A program made the position numbers and the translations under genes. From contig JBCCDY010000027.1 in the NCBI GenBank assembly GCA_039030555.1, positions 1 through 49,770 of the forward strand: a stretch of DNA of 49,770 nucleotides, given 5' to 3'. Below the pieces are notes generated by a model. That model was not told the DNA's origin, made no database searches, and saw only the letters and a program-made list of their open reading frames with translations. Of the stretch, positions 25,745 to 32,015 are shown piece by piece (position 1 is the stretch's first letter; each line of letters opens with the position of its first letter). The DNA is from JBCCDY01 sp039030555. Its GTDB lineage: Bacteria > Bacteroidota > Bacteroidia > Cytophagales > Cyclobacteriaceae.

Positions 25745-26473
25745 TCAGTGGTGTAGGAATTTAAGCATATGCACCCATTGGGTATTCCAGTTGTCAAAAT
25801 CATGTCCTCCGGTAGTTTCAATAAACTCAACATGATAACCTTTGCTATTAAACATCTCTACCAATGGTTTGGCGTATGTTTCTGCATCATTATGTCCGGA
25901 AGAGATGTAGATGTTCAGGTCCTTTCGTTCACTGAAGGCAATTTTGGCGTTGAGTTCGGTGCATGGATAAGTGATCGGAGATAACATGGCGAATCGGTTG
26001 AAAGCATTACTTTGGGCAGCGAAGAAAGCCGCATTCATACCTCCAAATGAGATTCCTGCCAAGCTTCTGTTATCGGGACTGAACGACCTTCCAATCCTGC
26101 TTTCTACTGCTTTTATAATCTCGTTTTCAAAAAATGAAAGATATTCTTCGTTGCAGAAAAAGTATTTCTCGCGCTCGTTCGTATCCGTAATTCCGTTCAT
26201 GCTGCCAACAAATACATAATAAGCTGCTGGTAAGCTATCGGCTTCTGTTGCCGAATCTATCTTTTCAAACACTCCATGATTAAGTATTTCTTCTCCATCC
26301 GTGAAATAGACAATCGGTTTCTGATTTTGATCGGAATTACCGGTTTCTCGGATAATGACTTCAATTTCGGTATTCAGCGAATCACTTTTTGCACTAAAGG
26401 AGTCTTCTACAGTCTTTTTACAACCTGAAAGGATAAAAAGAATGCAAGTGTACAACAGGATAATGTGTTTCAT
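25745..26473 (-). CDS. Alpha/beta-hydrolase (esterase D-like) lipoprotein
   Basis: 242 aa with a lipoprotein signal: ILLYTCILFILSGC, lipobox Cys18. The catalytic triad is visible: nucleophile Ser142 in GISFGG, Asp196 in SSGHNDAETY and His224 in TTGGHDFDNW. It resembles the esterase D / IroE-like family that cuts esters of siderophores and other small molecules, but without iron genes nearby. Membrane-anchored in the periplasm, it lies in the ECF cluster between the secreted SRPBCC gene and the broken DinB gene. Its stop at 25745 is 12 bases from the extended DinB frame. Confidence 0.87.
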   Translation of the reverse strand: MKHIILLYTCILFILSGCKKTVEDSFSAKSDSLNTEIEVIIRETGNSDQNQKPIVYFTDGEEILNHGVFEKIDSATEADSLPAAYYVFVGSMNGITDTNEREKYFFCNEEYLSFFENEIIKAVESRIGRSFSPDNRSLAGISFGGMNAAFFAAQSNAFNRFAMLSPITYPCTELNAKIAFSERKDLNIYISSGHNDAETYAKPLVEMFNSKGYHVEFIETTGGHDFDNWNTQWVHMLKFLHH

Positions 26474-26501
26474 AAGCTCAAGTCTGTATATGGTGAAGAA
26501 A

Positions 26502-26530
26502 AAAGTCCCGGAGTTGTTTACCGGGACTTT
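26502..26530 (-). terminator. Rho-independent terminator after SRPBCC gene
   Basis: Ten-base perfect stem AAAGTCCCGG / CCGGGACTTT with a nine-base loop. On the minus strand a T-rich tract (TTTTTTCTTC) follows. It closes the NTF2-like/SRPBCC transcript ten bases past its last stop and isolates the esterase gene, which must have its own promoter or depend on read-through. Confidence 0.8.
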
Positions 26531-26539
26531 CGAATGGAC

Positions 26540-27055
26540 TTAAGCTTTCGCCGCTTTGGCTATGTTATTGATCATTTCGTTGATGGACTGGTTTATAAAC
26601 CCGAGGAACTGGTCCTCCGTCATATTCGGATTAGTAATGAACTGATCATAATTCGATGTCCAGACGATCATACTTTTGTTGTAACCAAGATCAACAACTT
26701 TAAAGTTATTGACCATTCCTTTAGCCGGAACCCCTTCAACAAGGGCATAAGAATATGTTCTCTGGCTATCGTCAAAAGCCATAATTGACTCTTTATAATA
26801 TCCCTGACCTTCGGGAGCTGTACATAATCGCTGACCACCTATGCCGTGATTTCCTGTCCATTCGACTTTGGCAACGGCACTGGAATACTTATCGATATCA
26901 TCCATTTTTCTAAGCTTTTCCCATACTTTATCTGCAGAAGCATTTACTACTTTTGTAGCTGTAACCTTTGCATCAGCTTTTTGGGCCATAGATAAAGTAG
27001 TACTTAAAATCGAAATGATAAGCACTACTGAAAGATTCTGAAATGTGTTTTTCAT
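26540..27055 (-). CDS. SRPBCC protein with signal peptide (second secreted copy)
   Basis: 171 aa. Signal peptide MKNTFQNLSVVLIISILSTT ending LSMAQ. The mature part is a polyketide-cyclase-like START fold: TKVVNASADKVWEKLRKMDDIDKYSSAV, then LCTAPEGQGYYKESIMAFDDSQRTYSYALVEG, and an ending helix. It belongs to a different subfamily from the 24461-25057 protein, with the GxxRxCxxPEG-like segment of polyketide-cyclase types. It is 19 bases after the NTF2-like gene and is covered by the same ECF-type promoter upstream of that gene. Confidence 0.88.
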   Translation of the reverse strand: MKNTFQNLSVVLIISILSTTLSMAQKADAKVTATKVVNASADKVWEKLRKMDDIDKYSSAVAKVEWTGNHGIGGQRLCTAPEGQGYYKESIMAFDDSQRTYSYALVEGVPAKGMVNNFKVVDLGYNKSMIVWTSNYDQFITNPNMTEDQFLGFINQSINEMINNIAKAAKA

Positions 27056-27074
27056 AGTTATTTTAGTTTATTGT

Positions 27075-27431
27075 TTAATAAAAAATTTGTTCACTGATTA
27101 CTTTGCCATCTTTTACCCTGTATACTACAAGTTCTTCCAGTTTCATCCTGTTACCGTCTTTTAACGTAGCATCGAATGCCATTCCAAGGGCGATATAATC
27201 ACCTGAAACAGTCACCTCTTCGGTAATGGATTTAGAATGAAGCTCCTGAATATTCCCTCCAAACATTTGAGCTTTCTCCTTTACCTGTTTAATGCCCGCC
27301 GCATAAGGGAGCGGCTCAAAGTTTGGCTCAATGGATTCGATGTCTTCAGAAAATATTTCGGAATGAATGGTTTCCAGATCGGTTTGTTCAATAGCCTTTT
27401 TTAGCTTTTCAGCCAATTCTCTGTTTTTCAT
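27075..27431 (-). CDS. NTF2/SnoaL-like protein
   Basis: 118 aa, no signal peptide. A cone-shaped NTF2-like fold is indicated by MKNRELAEKLKKAIEQTDLETIHSEIFSEDIESIEP, a middle AAGIKQVKEKAQMF helix and four strands (GDYIALGMAFDATLKDG, MKLEELVVYRVKDGKVISEQIFY). This fold binds or turns over small hydrophobic molecules; no active-site residues can be named. It leads the NTF2-like/SRPBCC transcript, with a close match of the ECF-type promoter about 20 bases upstream of its ATG. The SnoaL fold is also the C-terminal domain of ECF41-type sigma factors, a possible link only. Confidence 0.87.
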   Translation of the reverse strand: MKNRELAEKLKKAIEQTDLETIHSEIFSEDIESIEPNFEPLPYAAGIKQVKEKAQMFGGNIQELHSKSITEEVTVSGDYIALGMAFDATLKDGNRMKLEELVVYRVKDGKVISEQIFY

Positions 27432-27451
27432 ATTTAAATTCGAATGTTTTT

Positions 27452-27485
27452 CGTTTAGACCTGTTCAGCAGGAGAGTGTGAAAAC
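27452..27485 (-). promoter_or_regulatory. ECF-type promoter, NTF2-like/SRPBCC unit
   Basis: Minus-strand GTTTTCACAC (27485-27476), 16-base spacer, TCTAAACG (27459-27452), then AAAAACATT; the ATG is 20 bases on. The -10-side sequence TCTAAACGAAAAACATT is identical over 17 bases to that of the 25067-25100 promoter, and its -35-side element is the same ten bases. Confidence 0.65.
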
Positions 27486-27536
27486 ATTCGGAAGGTTTTT
27501 TTGAAAAACCGGCTTCTCAGGCAGGGCTGATGGCTA

Positions 27537-28412
27537 TCAATTCAGATTAAGCTTGTTCTTGACCTCTATATCATCGAGAATTTCCCGAATAAAGACCTGT
27601 TTGTCAAAATCTTTTTTGAAGGTCATGTTCTGATAAAGCTCTGTATATTTCTGGTCCACGAAATCCATAAGCTGATCGGCATCCTGTTCTATGTGTTCCT
27701 GAAATCGGGTATATTCCTTCCTGTTGTATAGAAGGTTTTTTGAGTCTATAAATCCTTGATCCAATGCGAATCCTACTTTCTTATGACACCTGCATGGATT
27801 CGATTTATTAACCAGTCCACACTGATTATTCATAAAATTGAACAGGTCTTTACGCGACTTACTAAGTTTAGCCCGAAAATTTTCTTTGGAGATTCCCATA
27901 ATTTCAGAGCCAATATTATGGTTTGCACTGAACATTTCACCGATGATATAGATCATACGCTGTTCTTTGTTCAGGCACAAAAGCATACCTGACATACACA
28001 TCAGGTTCATTTCCCGGATGTACGCCGAATATTCCTTCTTTTCCACTTCATTGAGCTCCTGGTCGGGAGTCATATTGAGATTATTAGCCATATCGTCAAA
28101 ACCATTGACCAACTGCTCTCCTTTCCTTTTTTCGGCACTCAGAAAATGATTCACCACAATGCGGTAGACCCACGTTCTGAACGTACTTTTAAACTTGAAC
28201 TTTCCGAGATTGATCGTCACTTTGATCAGAGCTTCCTGAGTAAGGTCAGCTGCATCATCCGGATTTCTGACCATCTTCCAGGCAATGTTATAAATATAAG
28301 GCTGGTGTTTCATGAGGAGTTCCTCAAGAGCACTTCGATCACCGGTTTTGGCTTGCTCGATTAACTCTTCGTCTGCCCTGTGCGTGATATACTTTTTCAA
28401 AAAGGGATTCAT
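27537..28412 (-). CDS. ECF-type sigma factor with Cys-bearing C-terminal extension
   Basis: 291 aa. Region 2 spans residues about 15-90 (LLMKHQPYIYNIAWKMVRNPDDAADLTQEALIKV, STFRTWVYRIVVN); region 4 about 135-195 (LNKEQRMIYIIGEMF, IGSEIMGISKENFRAKLSKSR). After it comes an extra ~95 residues starting NNQCGLVNKSNPCRCHKKVG (Cys198, Cys207, Cys209, His210), a possible metal site, followed by helices. ECF factors are normally 160-200 aa, so the tail is extra. No anti-sigma gene is adjacent; the tail may do that job, as cysteine-rich tails do in CorE-type factors. Its own promoter region carries the same GTTTTCACAC element as two cluster transcripts, implying autoregulation. Confidence 0.88.
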   Translation of the reverse strand: MNPFLKKYITHRADEELIEQAKTGDRSALEELLMKHQPYIYNIAWKMVRNPDDAADLTQEALIKVTINLGKFKFKSTFRTWVYRIVVNHFLSAEKRKGEQLVNGFDDMANNLNMTPDQELNEVEKKEYSAYIREMNLMCMSGMLLCLNKEQRMIYIIGEMFSANHNIGSEIMGISKENFRAKLSKSRKDLFNFMNNQCGLVNKSNPCRCHKKVGFALDQGFIDSKNLLYNRKEYTRFQEHIEQDADQLMDFVDQKYTELYQNMTFKKDFDKQVFIREILDDIEVKNKLNLN

Positions 28413-28433
28413 AATAATGTGGTATTCGTATAA

Positions 28434-28467
28434 CCCTTTGACTCATGCCTAACTAAGGTGTGAAAAC
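28434..28467 (-). promoter_or_regulatory. ECF-type promoter, sigma gene itself
   Basis: Minus-strand GTTTTCACAC (28467-28458), exact 16-base spacer, then TCAAAGGG (28441-28434), about 20 bases before the sigma gene ATG. The first element is identical to those at 25100 and 27485; the second keeps five of eight bases of TCTAAACG. Position and match suggest the sigma factor transcribes its own gene. Confidence 0.55.
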
Positions 28468-28481
28468 TTTGGGTGAAATTC

Positions 28482-29897
28482 TTACCGAATTCCTACAAAT
28501 CCTTTCGTCTCATCAAACAGTTTTTTGGAATCATAACCGATACCATTTTTAAAAACGGTCTGAATATTTCTGATCTCCCCGATATCCTGACTGATATCGC
28601 CGTCTATAATCAGAAGATCTGCAACTTTCCCTTCCTCCACAGTACCAGTCTCACTTTCCAGTTTAAGATATTTAGCACCATTAAGCGTACATATCTTAAT
28701 CGCTTCGGGAATGGAGAATCCCATTTCAGTAAATAGCTCAAGTAATCTCATGTTTGCATAACCGGCAACGATTCTACCATCATAAGTAGGGTCGGTTCCG
28801 GCTACAAGGAGTCCGCCAGCATCATAAAAAGCCTTTTCCCAAGCTTTTGCCTGATTGAAAGCATGATAATCGATGGAATCACGCCCCTGTTTGCTGGTCC
28901 AGCGTCTATAGACTTTTTCCTTTGCACCTGTATATAGTGCATCAATTCCACCTCCGGGAACTACCTCGCGTCCTGTATAAGGCTCAAATACATTTATGGT
29001 TGAAGTCAATGCGACATTTTTCCTGACCAGATGATCGATCAGCTTTGTTACTTTTTTACTACTGATGGGCTCATCCAGTCTTGATTTCCGTGCTTCGAAA
29101 GGATTGCACAGGTCAGGCTCTTTATCCTTTTGAAAGTCGCTACTGGCAAAGAATCCGTGTTCCAGATTGTCTATTCCAAGATCTGCCGCTTCTTCATAGG
29201 TCACAGAACATAAGTGTCCGGTGACTTTAAGCTTTCTGGCATGGGCAGCTTTCACCACAGCTTTTAGATCGTCCTTTTTAATGAAATTATATACCTTAAA
29301 TGAAGTCACTCCCCGGTCTGCCCAGAAGTTGACAAGCTGTTCAGCCTCCTGTGGAGAAGAAATAGTACCCAACTCAAACAATTGCGTTCCTTCACGGTCA
29401 ATAAATGGACTGGTAACATCCATTTTAGGTCCAATCGCCTGTCCTCTGTTAATCGCCTTTTTGATGTTTAAATCAGCTTCCGGCATAATGCTCCCGGCAG
29501 TTCTCATCGTAGTAATGCCCCCGGCAAGATAAAGCCTTGGAAAGCTGTAAGACATCTGATTGACGCCCCATTTTCCGGGAGTAGCGGTTGGGTAGAACAG
29601 GTGCTCATGAAGCATGATCATTCCTGGCATTACACTTTTGCCATTGAGATCAACAACCTGATAACCATCAGGCACGGACAAATCAATGCCCACTTTTTCG
29701 ATACGATCGCCTTTTACAAGAATGTCAACACCTCTTTTTGCAGGATTTCCGGATCCATCAATCAGAATGGCGTTTTGCAGGACATAATTACTTCTATCAT
29801 GTGTAACATAAGCCCTGACTCCATCAGATAGGTTATCCTGAGCAAAAATGTAGGGAGTGATGAATAAGAACAGAAGGAGCAGTGTTGTAATTTTCAT
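28482..29897 (-). CDS. Secreted amidohydrolase-family enzyme
   Basis: 471 aa with signal peptide ITTLLLLFLFITPYIFAQ. Amidohydrolase superfamily TIM barrel with metal ligands His97 and His99 (MLHEHLFYP), Lys201 as likely carbamylated or bridging residue (VTSFKVYNF), His228 (VTGHLC), His247 (NLEHGFF) and Asp369 (VAGTDPTYDG). The small beta domain at both ends is present (ILIDGSGNPAKRGVDILVKG; GTVEEGKVADLLIIDGD). These resemble secreted imidazolonepropionase/prolidase-like enzymes that cut amides or lactones; the substrate is unknown. It is the next minus-strand gene upstream of the sigma gene, and it ends in the sigma gene's promoter region (stop at 28482, motif at 28458-28467). Confidence 0.9.
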   Translation of the reverse strand: MKITTLLLLFLFITPYIFAQDNLSDGVRAYVTHDRSNYVLQNAILIDGSGNPAKRGVDILVKGDRIEKVGIDLSVPDGYQVVDLNGKSVMPGMIMLHEHLFYPTATPGKWGVNQMSYSFPRLYLAGGITTMRTAGSIMPEADLNIKKAINRGQAIGPKMDVTSPFIDREGTQLFELGTISSPQEAEQLVNFWADRGVTSFKVYNFIKKDDLKAVVKAAHARKLKVTGHLCSVTYEEAADLGIDNLEHGFFASSDFQKDKEPDLCNPFEARKSRLDEPISSKKVTKLIDHLVRKNVALTSTINVFEPYTGREVVPGGGIDALYTGAKEKVYRRWTSKQGRDSIDYHAFNQAKAWEKAFYDAGGLLVAGTDPTYDGRIVAGYANMRLLELFTEMGFSIPEAIKICTLNGAKYLKLESETGTVEEGKVADLLIIDGDISQDIGEIRNIQTVFKNGIGYDSKKLFDETKGFVGIR

Positions 29898-30044
29898 GGG
29901 TAAATCCTGAATAGAGGTTGGTTTCGATGAATATAATCATTCCTGATTAAAGGTTTTTCAATACATCGGTTTGTACCGAAAAAGTAGTGAATGCTATTTT
30001 TTGAAATATTTATTAAATTCGATTGGATCAAACCTGTTTATACA

Positions 30045-30968
30045 ATGCCTAAAATGCATGTAAAGAAGTCAATTGTTATTGACTCACCCGTTGAAGCCAT
30101 TTATTCCAAACTGAACGATTTCAACCACTGGCATCCATGGTCTCCATGGCTGATTATGGAACCTGAAGCCAAAGTTGATGTAGCTGAAGATGCAAAATAC
30201 TATTCATGGGATGGTAAAATCGTAGGTTCCGGAAATATGAAAGTGCTGGAAGAAAAAGAAAATCAGTTGATTACCTACGATCTGAGCTTTTTGAAACCGT
30301 GGAAGTCTAGAGCCGATGTGAAATTTGAACTCGAACCTGCTGGTGATAAAACACAGGTTTCGTGGTATATGGATAGCAGCCTCCCGTGGTTTATGTTCTG
30401 GATGAAGAAAATGATGATTGCCTTCATTGGAATGGACTATCAGAGAGGACTTAATATGCTGAAAGATTATGTTGAAGATGGAGAAGTGCATTCCAAACTT
30501 GAGTTTATAGGCTTGGATACGTACCCGGGCTGTACTTATGTGGCTATTAAAACTGCTTGTTCGATGGACGAGATCGGTACAAAAATGAGTGCTGATTTTG
30601 ATAAGCTCTGGTCTTTTATGGAGGATAAAAAAGATATTGTGGCTGGCGAACCATTTTCTATTTACCATAAATGGGATATGGTTAAAGGGAAGGTGAGTTA
30701 CACTTCAGGAGTTCCTGTTAAGTCTGTTCCGGATAATCTGCCAGACGGTATAATTAGCGGTAAAATTCCAGAAACGAAGGTTTATAAACTGAAGCATACC
30801 GGTGCTAACGAACACTTGGGAAATGCATGGAGTACCATGTACAATTACCAGCGAAACAAGGTATTTAAGAAGAGTAGCAAGACTCATCCCTTTGAGACCT
30901 ACGGTAATGCTCCTGGAGAGGTTCCTGATAATGAACTGATTACTACTGTCCACTTTGCTGCCAGGTAA
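30045..30968 (+). CDS. SRPBCC-GyrI-like fusion protein
   Basis: 307 aa from the ATG at 30045 (an ORF start at 29991 adds an unlikely leader). Residues 1-145: SRPBCC fold starting VKKSIVIDSPVEAIYSKLND then HWHPWSPWLIMEPEA. Residues about 155-305: a GyrI/AraC effector-binding-like domain (YPGCTYVAIKTACSMDEI, SIYHKWDMVKGKVSYTSGVPV, YKLKHTGANEHLGNAW). Both are small-molecule pocket folds in one soluble protein, with no DNA-binding part. It runs opposite to the amidohydrolase and starts the plus-strand part of the cluster with DUF6265 24 bases on. An imperfect symmetrical CGGTTTGTACCG at about 29965-29980 lies upstream and may be an operator. Confidence 0.87.
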   Translation: MPKMHVKKSIVIDSPVEAIYSKLNDFNHWHPWSPWLIMEPEAKVDVAEDAKYYSWDGKIVGSGNMKVLEEKENQLITYDLSFLKPWKSRADVKFELEPAGDKTQVSWYMDSSLPWFMFWMKKMMIAFIGMDYQRGLNMLKDYVEDGEVHSKLEFIGLDTYPGCTYVAIKTACSMDEIGTKMSADFDKLWSFMEDKKDIVAGEPFSIYHKWDMVKGKVSYTSGVPVKSVPDNLPDGIISGKIPETKVYKLKHTGANEHLGNAWSTMYNYQRNKVFKKSSKTHPFETYGNAPGEVPDNELITTVHFAAR

Positions 30969-30991
30969 TCGTCATTAGTAAAAAAGTACCT

Positions 30992-31450
30992 ATGAAACTT
31001 AAATCACTTTTATTTGGCGCCATTACTGGATTTGTTTTCTCTTTCAACCTTCTGGCTCAGGATACTTCACCGGATTATGCATGGCTCGCAGGAAACTGGG
31101 TTGGAGATGGGTTCGGAGGCACATCTGAGGAGATGTGGTCACCACCTTCTGAAGATGGAACCATGATGGGAACCTACAGACATCATAATGCGGACGGCTC
31201 TTTAAATTTCTATGAGTTTATGCTGCTGGATGAATCGGGGTTGAGGCTGAAGCATTTTTCTTCGGATATGGAAGGCTGGGAGACTAAAGACAAGCATTTG
31301 ACCTTTGAAATGATCGATTACTCAAAGGATAAAATAGAGCTAAAGGGATTAACTTTTGAAAGGATTTCGGATACCGAAATGGAAATCAAACTCAAAATGA
31401 AATCGGAAGGCGGTGTGAGAACCGAGGTGTTTCATATGAGTAGGCGGTAG
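30992..31450 (+). CDS. DUF6265 family secreted protein
   Basis: 152 aa; signal peptide FGAITGFVFSFNLLAQ. The mature part matches DUF6265: DYAWLAGNWVGDGFGGTSEE then MWSPPSEDGTMMGTYRHHNADG, followed by strands and an ending VRTEVFHMSRR. The fold looks like a small lipocalin/THAP4-like barrel, which would bind a hydrophobic ligand. No function is established for the family. It starts 24 bases after the SRPBCC-GyrI gene and eight bases before the phosphatase start, so the three may form one operon. Confidence 0.87.
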   Translation: MKLKSLLFGAITGFVFSFNLLAQDTSPDYAWLAGNWVGDGFGGTSEEMWSPPSEDGTMMGTYRHHNADGSLNFYEFMLLDESGLRLKHFSSDMEGWETKDKHLTFEMIDYSKDKIELKGLTFERISDTEMEIKLKMKSEGGVRTEVFHMSRR

Positions 31451-31457
31451 GGCATAA

Positions 31458-31802
31458 ATGATAGAAAGGCCTAATGTATTGGTGGTCTGCGGAAGGAATA
31501 AAAGAAGAAGTAGAACCGCGGAATATATTTTTAAGAACGATATCCGTTTTCAAGTCAGATCAGTTGGAGTAAGTCCTAAAAGTGAAAGACAAATTAATGC
31601 TAAAGATATCATTTGGTCAGACTTAATATTGGTAATGGATCAAAATCAAAAAACAAGAATTATAAAAACCTATCGTCAACAACAGTTACCAAAAGTAGTA
31701 ATACTAGATGTGGATGATATCTATGAGTATCAGCAACCAGAGTTAGTAGAAATTTTAACTGAGCGTATAAATGATACAGTTAACAAAGTATTCGGATTAT
31801 AA
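31458..31802 (+). CDS. COG4551-type low-molecular-weight tyrosine phosphatase homologue
   Basis: 114 aa. A shortened low-molecular-weight tyrosine-phosphatase fold: the CX5R P-loop is at Cys11-Arg17 (VVCGRNKRRSRTAEYIF), and the family features SDLILVMDQ and LDVDDIYEYQQPELVEIL fit COG4551. The canonical general-acid Asp-Pro near the C-terminus is replaced by DVDD. No signal peptide, so cytoplasmic. Members are predicted phosphatases without a known target. It begins eight bases after the DUF6265 stop; whether it is functionally tied to the ECF cluster is open. Confidence 0.88.
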   Translation: MIERPNVLVVCGRNKRRSRTAEYIFKNDIRFQVRSVGVSPKSERQINAKDIIWSDLILVMDQNQKTRIIKTYRQQQLPKVVILDVDDIYEYQQPELVEILTERINDTVNKVFGL

Positions 31803-31870
31803 GAATCCGATTTTACCGTATCAATAATCCATGAACTCCAGATCACGGTACACTTCCTTATTCTTTGGCT

Positions 31871-31974
31871 ATGGGTTTAAACCCATAACAATTGATTTTC
31901 TGCGTGGCCATCTCAGTGGTCGGTGACGCCACCGACCACGGTTTAAACTCATCGTAATTGATCTTTTTGCGTGG
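31871..31974. repeat. Tandem direct repeat with two perfect inverted repeats
   Basis: In the gap between the phosphatase and helicase genes. A perfect 16-base palindrome ATGGGTTTAAACCCAT starts at 31871. A 36-base unit (gggtttaaac...aattgat...tgcgtgg) at 31873-31907 recurs imperfectly at 31939-31974, with period 66. Between them GTGGTCGGTG / CACCGACCAC (31916-31939) forms a ten-base perfect hairpin around ACGC. This looks like an interspersed repeat of palindromic type rather than a terminator, as no T tract follows either end. Confidence 0.6.
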
Positions 31975-32015
31975 TTGGTAGAGCCATCAATCACTGTTTG
32001 ATTTGATAATTCTAC

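Noticed and set aside
27537..28412. ECF41-type sigma factor, because of the adjacent SnoaL-like gene
   Set aside because: ECF41 carries the SnoaL fold in the same protein; here the tail has a Cys motif instead, and the NTF2-like protein is separate. The promoter sequence also differs from the TGTCACA type.
30204..30668. Minus-strand 154-aa open frame inside the SRPBCC-GyrI gene
   Set aside because: His- and Phe-rich translation with no family features, antisense to a clear two-domain gene.
31803..32015. CRISPR array, because of repeated units in the phosphatase-helicase gap
   Set aside because: Only two imperfect copies, and the intervening sequence is itself palindromic; there are no cas genes nearby.
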